Origin: a bacterium
Lineage (GTDB): Bacteria; UBP7; UBA6624
NCBI GenBank assembly: GCA_014384545.1
Contig: JACNFQ010000049.1
Span: forward strand, 1 to 5,230
Length of the DNA stretch: 5,230 nucleotides
Direction of reading: 5' to 3'
The notes beneath the pieces were generated by a model, which saw nothing but the letters and a program-made list of their open reading frames with translations, was not told the DNA's origin and ran no database searches. This document shows positions 1-5,230 of this stretch, piece by piece (position 1 is the stretch's first letter; each line of letters starts with the position of its first letter). The translations under genes were made by a program, and so were the position numbers.

Positions 1-63
1 CCCACCCCCAATCACCACAAAATCGTATTCATTCCTCAATTCCACGCCATTCTCTCCATTCAT
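1..63 (-). CDS. N-terminus of a probable FAD/NAD(P)-binding oxidoreductase (partial, runs off left edge)
   Basis: Only the first 21 codons lie in the window, and they read MNGENGVELRNEYDFVVIGGG. The segment YDFVVIGGG is the first beta strand and the start of the glycine-rich loop (GxGxxG) of a Rossmann dinucleotide-binding fold. It sits where FAD-dependent oxidoreductases usually carry it, right at the N-terminus. The start is well supported: the ATG follows a GGAGG ribosome site with a 7-nt spacer. The gene lies 41 nt after the stop of the tocopherol-cyclase-like gene, on the same strand and with no terminator between, so the two are probably co-transcribed. Too little is visible to choose between a GMC-type, geranylgeranyl-reductase-type, phytoene-desaturase-type or other flavoenzyme, and an NAD(P)-binding enzyme cannot be excluded. 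Confidence 0.72.
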   Translation of the reverse strand, partial: MNGENGVELRNEYDFVVIGGG

Positions 64-104
64 AAACAAGCCTCCAATACGTAAAACTGCAGTCTAACTC
101 ATCT
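64..104 (-). other. Longest intergenic gap in the window (41 nt), no promoter or terminator seen
   Basis: This gap separates the tocopherol-cyclase-like stop from the oxidoreductase ATG. It contains the GGAGG ribosome site and a CTGCAG palindrome but no hairpin with a T run and no recognisable -35/-10 pair. It therefore looks like an operon-internal spacer. Confidence 0.5.
71..75 (-). promoter_or_regulatory. Shine-Dalgarno site of the left-edge oxidoreductase gene
   Basis: Read on the minus strand this is GGAGG, followed by the 7-nt spacer CTTGTTT and an ATG at 63-61. It is the strongest ribosome site in the window. It fixes the start of the left-edge gene, which is otherwise too short here to be judged as an open frame. 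Confidence 0.75.
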
Positions 105-1082
105 TTAGCCAATGGATATGCTTGTCCGTTTCTGAGCATGTCCCAGTGCGGGAAAATCCGATTTCACTTCCTCGCCTAAGACAATACCCCGCAAACGCCC
201 ATTGAACGACTCGGGTGTAGCAAAGAGGGCTCCTCGCGGAGTGGGAAAGGAAAAGTCAACGATATCTCCGTGCTCGCCCTCCCCTTCAGCAATGAGAATT
301 CCGGACGAGGATTTCACGGTAAATGAGAAATGACCATCCTCTTCTTGGAGATTAATCTCATCACCTAGGAACGAAGCAAAGAACCGCGTTCCTTCAGGTG
401 TAGCCCACCGAAAGATCCCCGCGGACCCATTTGAAGTAGGCATCGATGCCACTTCCATCGCCCGGGGCTCCACATGCCCCGTATCTACCGCATGAATCCA
501 AGTCCAATAATTCGGAAATGCGGTGCCGTGGTTCTTCGCTTGGTAGACCCATCCCCCCTCTACATCCCAAACCTTCCCAAACTGGACGATACTCCCTTCT
601 GCAATCCCTCTCATCGTTGGCACCCTATGAACAAAAGGAAGCTTCCTCAGGTATAGCCTCTCCACCACATCAAATGCTCGTTTGTCTTCTTGACCCCTTT
701 CTGTGCCGTCAGATAACTTCCTCTGCCATCTCACATCCCACACCGCCTGTGCCGTCTTCGCCACCACAGCCCCCTCTTCCAAGACTCCACCCTCCCACTG
801 GACCAAGGCGTTCTCTGAAGAAGCGGTCCACTCCCCCTTCACTTTCTCCTGCCAAGACTGAGCACCTTCATCTCCCAATACCCCAGAAAAGAGAGTAAAT
901 CTGTCCGCTTCACCAACACTTTGTCCCGAAAGAATATGGGGCATAATAAAGAACCACTTCCCCTCCTCGGGAAGAACGACCCTAAGATTCCAGAAGTCAA
1001 ACCAATGAGGTTGCCCCCCAAAACGAAAGGCATTTCTGTAATCAATCACTTGATTCAAGTGCCCCCAAAGCCCACGCAGCAT
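105..1082 (-). CDS. Tocopherol-cyclase-like protein
   Basis: The protein has 325 residues from the ATG chosen here. It resembles the tocopherol cyclase family (plant VTE1 and bacterial relatives) at two places. Near residues 26-40, HWFDFWNLRVVLPE matches the 'GWYFKVxLPE'-like opening strand. At residues 183-198, KNHGTAFPNYWTWIHA matches the family signature 'EKNWGxxFPxxWFWVQ', preceded by a G-x-I strand (about 158-168) as in VTE1. Between and after these it is rich in beta-strand-like, aromatic segments, as expected for a lipocalin-like/beta-barrel protein. There is no signal peptide or membrane segment. The family includes the enzyme that closes the chromanol ring of vitamin E, but many bacterial members have no known substrate, so the reaction is not assigned. 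The gene starts inside the M20 gene and precedes a dinucleotide-binding oxidoreductase. The start is uncertain: ATG at 1115 gives a 74-nt overlap, ATG at 1082 a 41-nt overlap, and TTG at 1058 or GTG at 1049 almost none. None has a clear ribosome site, and the recognisable domain begins only around the 1040 region. Confidence 0.68.
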   Translation of the reverse strand: MLRGLWGHLNQVIDYRNAFRFGGQPHWFDFWNLRVVLPEEGKWFFIMPHILSGQSVGEADRFTLFSGVLGDEGAQSWQEKVKGEWTASSENALVQWEGGVLEEGAVVAKTAQAVWDVRWQRKLSDGTERGQEDKRAFDVVERLYLRKLPFVHRVPTMRGIAEGSIVQFGKVWDVEGGWVYQAKNHGTAFPNYWTWIHAVDTGHVEPRAMEVASMPTSNGSAGIFRWATPEGTRFFASFLGDEINLQEEDGHFSFTVKSSSGILIAEGEGEHGDIVDFSFPTPRGALFATPESFNGRLRGIVLGEEVKSDFPALGHAQKRTSISIG

Positions 1083-2211
1083 GGAGGGCTGCGCCCAAAG
1101 GCAAGACATCCTCATCCAACTTGAACTGGGGGTGGTGGACGCTCACCGTCGTCCCCAAGGCCTCGTTCCCAGAACCAAGTACCATAAACGCCCCCGGTAC
1201 CCGTTGAGCAAAATAGGAGAAATCCTCTCCTCCCATCACCGGATCTACCTCAACGAACTCCAATAAGTCCTCCGCGATAGCCCTTGAAAACGACCACAGG
1301 TCAGGGTCGTTTACTGTGGGCGGATAGGTCTCTCCAGGAAAAGAGATATCGATGGCGCATCGGTGTGCCTCTCCCACCCCATGTGAGATCTCTTTGACCC
1401 GTTTCTTGAGCACTTCCATTCCCGACTCGCTCAATGAGCGAATCGTCCCCTCTAGGACGACTCGCTCTGGGATCACATTGTGAGCATCCCCCCCCTTTAC
1501 CACTGTGATACTAACGACTGCACTGCTAAGGGGATCCGTCTCTCGACTAACAATCGCTTGTAAGGAACCGATGATCGCTGCCGCACAGACCACGGGATCC
1601 ACAGCGAGATAAGATGCTGCAGCATGTCCCCCTCGCCCCCTAACTACGATCCTCACTTTTGATGCCGAAGCGAGCAAAGACCCCGCTCGCCCTCCCACCA
1701 CACCCGTGGGCAAGAGGGGCCAGATATGGATCCCAAAGATTCTTGACACCTTGGGAGTTTCCAACACCCCCGCTTCACACATCTTCAACGCTCCAGCACC
1801 TCCCTCCTCTGCGGGCTGGAAAATCAACTTGACCGTTCCCTCTAGTTCTTCCTCTCTCGCTTTAAGCAACCTAGCTGCTCCTAATAGCATCGCTGTATGG
1901 GCATCATGACCACAAGCATGCATCACCCCTTTGATCTCACTCCTAAAGGGGAGATCCACCGCTTCTTGGATGGGAAGGGCATCCATATCTGCTCGTAGGG
2001 CGATTGCGGGCTCCTTACCTGTCCCTATCATCGCTACCACCCCCGTCTCAGCGATGCCCGATTCGTAGGAGACACCTAGTTCTTTCAGCGTCTTAACCAC
2101 CAACGCTTCTGTCTCTTTACAATCATAGAGAAGTTCAGGTCGGCGATGAATCGTCCGGCGAAGATTCCTTATCCAATCTTCTATTTCTAACGCTTTCAAG
2201 GTGATATTCAT
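1042..2211 (-). CDS. M20 family amidohydrolase (N-acyl-amino acid / hippurate hydrolase type)
   Basis: This 389-residue protein is a dimetal amidohydrolase of the peptidase M20 group that includes HipO, bacterial aminoacylases and the plant IAA-amino acid hydrolases. These cleave the amide bond of N-acyl amino acids in the cytoplasm. Visible motifs are RADMDALP (73-80), MHACGHDAH (97-105) with expected metal ligands C100 and H102, QPAEEG (132-137) with catalytic base E135 and ligand E136, GIHIWP (160-165) with H162, the lid-domain GGHAA (194-198) with H196, GGEDFSYF (327-334), and VHHPQF (358-363) with ligand H359. All catalytic residues are intact and the length is normal. There is no signal peptide. 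The ATG shares its A with the nadE stop (TGATG) and has AGAGGA six bases upstream, which points to translational coupling. The substrate cannot be read from sequence: acyl-amino acid, aryl-amino acid (hippurate) and N-acetyl-diaminopimelate-like substrates are all possible, the last being less likely. Confidence 0.93.
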   Translation of the reverse strand: MNITLKALEIEDWIRNLRRTIHRRPELLYDCKETEALVVKTLKELGVSYESGIAETGVVAMIGTGKEPAIALRADMDALPIQEAVDLPFRSEIKGVMHACGHDAHTAMLLGAARLLKAREEELEGTVKLIFQPAEEGGAGALKMCEAGVLETPKVSRIFGIHIWPLLPTGVVGGRAGSLLASASKVRIVVRGRGGHAAASYLAVDPVVCAAAIIGSLQAIVSRETDPLSSAVVSITVVKGGDAHNVIPERVVLEGTIRSLSESGMEVLKKRVKEISHGVGEAHRCAIDISFPGETYPPTVNDPDLWSFSRAIAEDLLEFVEVDPVMGGEDFSYFAQRVPGAFMVLGSGNEALGTTVSVHHPQFKLDEDVLPLGAALHAAWALGALESSD

Positions 2212-3860
2212 CAGAAGTCCTCTTCCGGAGCAAAACGGTGCGCAATGGGATACCGCCTACCCCGCCCAAATGCTTTGGATGTTAACTTGAGCCCCACGGT
2301 AAACTGTCTGCGCTTGAACTCGGCAAGCCTCGTTCTTCTTGAAATCTCCTTGACAAGAGGAAGCGAATACTCCTCTACCAGTTGATCCAAAGAGAGAAAC
2401 TCACCAACCATCGCCTCTACCAAAGGAGAGACCTTTCCATAGTCAAAAGGATCCACTTGATTGGGAGCGAGTTCCGCAGTGGGCTCTCTATCGATAACCC
2501 CCTCTGGAATACCAAACCCTTTCTGGTGAGCCCATCTTGACAATCCAAAGACATCACTCTTAGGAAGGTCCGCTATGGGTGCAATCGAACCACACATGTC
2601 TCCATAGAGCGTGCTATACCCCAAGGCGAGTTCCGTCTTGTTGCTGGTGTTGAGCAACAACGCCCCTCTTTCGTTCGCAACACCCATCAAGAGTAATGCC
2701 CTAAGCCGAGCTTGTATATTCTCACTCGTAACGCCACGCTCAATCTTCCCCAATAGAGAAGTGAGTGCACCCTTTACCTCCACGAACAGCTCTTCGATTT
2801 TTAGGACCGAAAAAGAGAGCCCCAATCTGTTAGCTAGTTCCGTTGCCCATTGAGTTGATTCTTCCGAAGTATAGCGGGTAGGTAAGAGATAACTGTTGAT
2901 ATTCTCTGCTCCCAAAGCTTCCGTAGAAATGAGAGCTACAAGAGAGGAATCAATCCCCCCCGACAGCCCCAAGACGGCTTGGGAATGTCCCGTCTTGGAG
3001 AAATAATCCCGTGTTCCCATCACCAGGGCACTGAAGAGTTCACTGTACCGGTCACGAGGGGAAGAGATCGCCTCGTTATGGGGACATTCCACAGAAGACC
3101 CCCTGACCTCAACGACGACGAAATCCTCCTCGAAACTCTTTCCTCTGCCTACAACCTCCCCCTGTGCATTTAAGACCAAAGAGCCCCCATCAAAGAGGAG
3201 TTCATCTTGCCCCCCCACCAAATTGCAGACAATGACAGGTATTTCGTTTTCGATGGCTGCCCGTCTATAGACAGCCTCCCTCATGCTGGGCTTGTTTTCA
3301 TGAAAGGGGCTTGCAGATAGGTTTAGGACGACCTGTGCCCCCATCGCTGCAGCTAATGTTGACGGTTTCGTTGAATAGTCCTCATCCCACAAATCCTCAC
3401 AAATCGTTATCCCCAGAACCCCCCCTCTAAAGGGGAGGACCTGATGGTTTCGGGCAGGTCGAAAGTAGCGACTTTCGTCAAAGACATCATAGGTTGGAAG
3501 GAGAGATTTGTGGAAGACCTGCTCTACTTTCCCCCCCATACAGAAAGCAGCCCCATTCATGCGGACAGGGAGCCCCCCAGGTGAAGAGAGCCCCGCTTCT
3601 ACATCACAGAATCCCATAAGGATGGCTGGCCCCTCTTCGGTCCAAAGAGCAGCTTCATTGAGTGCTCGACGGTTTGCCTCCAAAAAATCGACACGATTCA
3701 AGAGGTCTTGGGCATGGTATCCGGGCAAAGTCATTTCAGGAAAGAGAACGAGGTGGGCTCCTTCTTGGCGTCCTCTTTCCCAGAAAGAGCAACAGCGAGC
3801 TAGGTTCCCCTCAAAGTCCCCTACAGTCATATTGACCTGTGCGAGCGCAATCCTAATCAT
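2211..3860 (-). CDS. nadE: Glutamine-dependent NAD+ synthetase
   Basis: This 549-residue protein makes NAD+ from nicotinic acid adenine dinucleotide, ATP and glutamine, the last step of NAD synthesis. It has two domains. Residues 1 to about 255 are a nitrilase-type (CN hydrolase) glutaminase with the E-K-C triad at E42 (LFPEMTLPGY), K118 (FHKSLLP) and C154 (ITICEDLWDE). Residues about 275-549 are the ATP-dependent synthetase, with the pyrophosphate loop SGGIDSS at 300-306, the LLNTSNKTELALGY block at 402-415, the STLYGDMCG block at 416-424, the LPKSDVF block at 432-438, and a C-terminal EFKRRQ (514-519). The length fits the shorter bacterial glutamine-dependent type. The ATG has AGGATAGG five bases upstream and is 25 nt from the preceding glycosyltransferase stop; the TGA overlaps the M20 start. 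In the segment after AELAPNQ (462-468) it reads VDPFDYGKVSP instead of the acidic, leucine/proline-containing stretch I know from many homologues. All catalytic residues are present, so an active enzyme is expected. Confidence 0.97.
   Translation of the reverse strand: MIRIALAQVNMTVGDFEGNLARCCSFWERGRQEGAHLVLFPEMTLPGYHAQDLLNRVDFLEANRRALNEAALWTEEGPAILMGFCDVEAGLSSPGGLPVRMNGAAFCMGGKVEQVFHKSLLPTYDVFDESRYFRPARNHQVLPFRGGVLGITICEDLWDEDYSTKPSTLAAAMGAQVVLNLSASPFHENKPSMREAVYRRAAIENEIPVIVCNLVGGQDELLFDGGSLVLNAQGEVVGRGKSFEEDFVVVEVRGSSVECPHNEAISSPRDRYSELFSALVMGTRDYFSKTGHSQAVLGLSGGIDSSLVALISTEALGAENINSYLLPTRYTSEESTQWATELANRLGLSFSVLKIEELFVEVKGALTSLLGKIERGVTSENIQARLRALLLMGVANERGALLLNTSNKTELALGYSTLYGDMCGSIAPIADLPKSDVFGLSRWAHQKGFGIPEGVIDREPTAELAPNQVDPFDYGKVSPLVEAMVGEFLSLDQLVEEYSLPLVKEISRRTRLAEFKRRQFTVGLKLTSKAFGRGRRYPIAHRFAPEEDF
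2218..2223 (-). promoter_or_regulatory. Shine-Dalgarno site of the M20 amidohydrolase gene, inside the nadE 3' end
   Basis: The minus strand reads AGAGGA here, six bases before the ATG at 2211-2209. The site lies within the last codons of nadE, and the nadE stop and the M20 start share one base. Ribosomes finishing nadE could therefore restart directly on the M20 gene, and the site supports the chosen M20 start. Confidence 0.6.
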
Positions 3861-3865
3861 CTCAA

Positions 3866-3873
3866 CCTATCCT
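3866..3873 (-). promoter_or_regulatory. Shine-Dalgarno site of nadE
   Basis: The minus strand reads AGGATAGG, with the final AGG five bases before the nadE ATG at 3860-3858. It lies in the 25-nt gap after the glycosyltransferase stop. The gap is too short for a promoter plus terminator, so nadE is probably read through from upstream. Confidence 0.5.
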
Positions 3874-3885
3874 AAATCGGAACCC

Positions 3886-4884
3886 TTACCGACGCCCAAC
3901 CCACTTCTCCTTCCCTCGTTGCCACCACCCACTTATCCCACGAAACGCCTTGTCCAAATTCTCCTTGATGACCATTCTTTCTTCTCGGGGCGGGGGGGGT
4001 GTCAAAGGTTGAGAAAAACTGATTTCTTCTCTCTGCAGCCCTCTGACCGCTTCTTTAGCTCGCTTCCCCCTCCTGACCATCTCCTCTTTATCCAACCCAC
4101 CCAAGAGCCGTCCCAATCCCTGACTATCTCCACAAGGAGTATGCCATCCACCCCCTTTCTCAACGATGAAGTCTCCCAACCATTCACCGGGGGTCACAAT
4201 AACGGGCTTTCCTGCCTCTCCAGCATCTAAGAGACGGGTACGAAAGGCGACAGAAGCCTCGGCACTCCCTTCGGGATGGAGGGAAATCCACGCACCAGCT
4301 TCCCTTGCATCTTTCAGGAACTCCTTGTGAGATGTGTTCGCTCTCACCTCAAGTCCTTGGTGCGAACAGACAGAACTTGGTGTCCTTCTCCATGCACCAG
4401 GATACCTATCTGCCAAGACGACACCACGCCAACGCCCACCTGCCCACTGATGGAGTTTGAGTGCTTGAGAGAATGTCCTGACATCTAGCCAATCCCAGGC
4501 TCCTCCCCCCCACAAAATCAGTGACCCCAACGGCGACGGCTGAACGGGAGCTGGTAAAGGAGGAATCAACCAACAGGGGGAAGAGTGAAACCTCTCTCTA
4601 TGTTGGGGGTTCCGTTGGAGTCTGACTTCTTCCTGCCCCTTCCATCCCACCACAAATCCGCCCGCCAATGCGAATGCCGCATCCTCTAGAGTACGCCATG
4701 CTTGCTCAACACCTTTCTGAGGATTCCGGAAGGCATTTTCCTCCACATGGGGCGTCAGGAGGTCAACGATCCAAGGAGCCCCTTCCCAAATCTCTTCACG
4801 CTCGAGTAGGAGATCCGGGGGACCTACAATGACATCATCTCTCACTCCCTTCCACTGATCCATGCGACGCCTTGGTGCTCTCAT
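3886..4884 (-). CDS. GT4-type glycosyltransferase, short at the N-terminus
   Basis: With the start chosen here the protein has 332 residues. It resembles a group of GT-B fold, GT4-type glycosyltransferases found in polysaccharide clusters. Matching pieces are DDVIVGPP (16-23), WIVDLLTPHVEEN (38-50, like 'vVDLYDPxxxE'), LILWGGGAWDWLD (122-134, like 'LLWGGGIWDWxDP'), ADRYPG near 158-163, and a donor-site block from HPEGSAEAS (203-211) through AFRTRLLDA (213-221) and GKPVIVTPG (225-233) to a GD-rich helix near 252-262. Full-length members usually begin with a Rossmann unit of roughly 70 residues before the 'DVVI' strand; here it is missing. The tail is basic and tryptophan-rich, with no clear membrane segment. 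The ATG at 4884 overlaps the upstream stop as ATGA; an in-frame ATG at 4899 would add five residues. An in-frame TGA at 4905-4903 rules out a longer start. The gene may be a truncated but expressed protein, or a divergent subfamily. Donor and acceptor are unknown. Confidence 0.7.
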   Translation of the reverse strand: MRAPRRRMDQWKGVRDDVIVGPPDLLLEREEIWEGAPWIVDLLTPHVEENAFRNPQKGVEQAWRTLEDAAFALAGGFVVGWKGQEEVRLQRNPQHRERFHSSPCWLIPPLPAPVQPSPLGSLILWGGGAWDWLDVRTFSQALKLHQWAGGRWRGVVLADRYPGAWRRTPSSVCSHQGLEVRANTSHKEFLKDAREAGAWISLHPEGSAEASVAFRTRLLDAGEAGKPVIVTPGEWLGDFIVEKGGGWHTPCGDSQGLGRLLGGLDKEEMVRRGKRAKEAVRGLQREEISFSQPLTPPPPREERMVIKENLDKAFRGISGWWQRGKEKWVGRR

Positions 4885-5230
4885 TGCCACAGATCCCATG
4901 CTTCAGCCAGCAAATCTCCATCCAATCTCTCCAAGAAGGCGGGGTTTTTCGGTTGGACTAAGAGAGGGGCAATACGCTTCAAGTCTTCCTCCCTAGGAGG
5001 AAATCTCTCGCGCAAACTACGGACAACGGGCCACTTCTTGGCAAAGATTCGCCTACCATAAGAAGCCCCCTCTGCCCCCCACATCCAACCACGCTCTCTT
5101 GAACGTCTCTCCCTCTCTCGAGAAAAGCGCCAAGCAATCCCCAAGAGCGCGGGGACAAGATGGGATGGACTATTCAAGGCCAAGGCCAACAAGGCGTTCC
5201 TCTCCATCATTCTCTCTCTGCACCCACTTT
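4881..5230 (-). CDS. Probable C-terminal part of a family 2 glycosyltransferase (partial, runs off right edge)
   Basis: The frame is open to the window edge, with codons SGCRERMMERN before any obvious start. The segment ERNALLALALNSP, followed by a hydrophobic helix (HLVPALLGIAW) and an arginine-rich stretch (RFSRERERRSRERG), resembles the C-terminal 'xERNRLxxLLKNxP' region of family 2 glycosyltransferases, which follows the catalytic domain and docks at the membrane. The last 60 residues are charged and helical and I do not recognise them. I therefore read this as the end of a longer gene upstream. The alternative is a 109-residue hypothetical protein starting at the ATG at 5210, but that ATG has only a GAGAGA-like sequence directly against it. 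The stop overlaps the start of the next glycosyltransferase (ATGA), which suggests a shared sugar-transfer operon. The catalytic domain is outside the window, so the family call rests on the tail alone. Confidence 0.5.
   Translation of the reverse strand, partial: SGCRERMMERNALLALALNSPSHLVPALLGIAWRFSRERERRSRERGWMWGAEGASYGRRIFAKKWPVVRSLRERFPPREEDLKRIAPLLVQPKNPAFLERLDGDLLAEAWDLWQ

Noticed and set aside
76-104. CTGCAG palindrome in the gap before the left-edge gene as an operator or terminator
   Set aside because: A six-base palindrome without a longer stem or a following T run is expected by chance.
446-898. Plus-strand open frame of 150 codons
   Set aside because: It is the antisense shadow of the tocopherol-cyclase-like gene, proline- and serine-rich, with no recognisable domain.
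839-1045. Minus-strand open frame of 68 codons starting at the M20 stop
   Set aside because: Its ATG sits just after the M20 stop, which is tempting for an operon start, but it overlaps the tocopherol-cyclase-like frame in a region where that frame carries the family's opening strand, and the peptide shows no recognisable feature.
4002-4187. Minus-strand open frame of 61 codons inside the glycosyltransferase gene
   Set aside because: It is an out-of-frame shadow of the donor-site region, whose motifs are intact in the main frame.
3508-4230. Plus-strand open frame of 240 codons
   Set aside because: It lies opposite nadE and the glycosyltransferase gene, both with clear family motifs. Its translation is low-complexity, rich in Pro, Ser and Leu, as expected from the C-rich complement of purine-rich genes.
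5207-5230. Tail of an upstream gene ending at TGA 5209-5207 (codons for KVGAERE)
   Set aside because: Seven codons are too few to call, and the competing frame shows a glycosyltransferase-like pattern continuing to the edge. It is recorded as an alternative only.
1-5230. CRISPR array, insertion sequence, tRNA, riboswitch or toxin-antitoxin pair
   Set aside because: I saw no regularly spaced repeats, inverted-repeat ends, transposase motifs, tRNA-like folds or small toxin-like genes, and almost all of the sequence is coding.

Overview
All supported genes in this window lie on the minus strand, so transcription reads from position 5230 down to position 1. In that order they are: (1) the C-terminal part of a probable family 2 glycosyltransferase that runs off the right edge; (2) a short GT4-type glycosyltransferase that starts inside the stop of the first gene (ATGA overlap); (3) nadE, a glutamine-dependent NAD+ synthetase, after a 25-nt gap; (4) an M20 family amidohydrolase whose ATG overlaps the nadE stop by one base (TGATG); (5) a tocopherol-cyclase-like protein whose start lies inside the end of the M20 gene; and (6) after 41 nt, the first 21 codons of a probable FAD- or NAD(P)-dependent oxidoreductase that runs off the left edge. 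I see no terminator and no convincing promoter. No gap exceeds 41 nt, so the window reads as the interior of one polycistronic unit.

The organism is a bacterium with tightly packed genes. The coding strand is markedly G- and purine-rich: glycine is often GGG, arginine is often AGA or AGG, and runs of 7-8 G recur. An anaerobic, possibly thermophilic amino-acid fermenter such as a member of Synergistota would fit, but this is a guess from style and not from a marker gene.

Functionally the unit is mixed. The two right-hand genes belong to sugar transfer onto surface polysaccharide or lipopolysaccharide. The central pair makes NAD+ and hydrolyses N-acyl amino acids or related amides. The left-hand pair joins a protein of the tocopherol cyclase fold/family with a nucleotide-binding oxidoreductase. 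The most interesting points are the tocopherol-cyclase-like gene next to an oxidoreductase in what looks like a non-photosynthetic bacterium, and the GT4 protein that lacks most of the N-terminal Rossmann domain of its family. I found no CRISPR array, mobile element, RNA gene or defence system.
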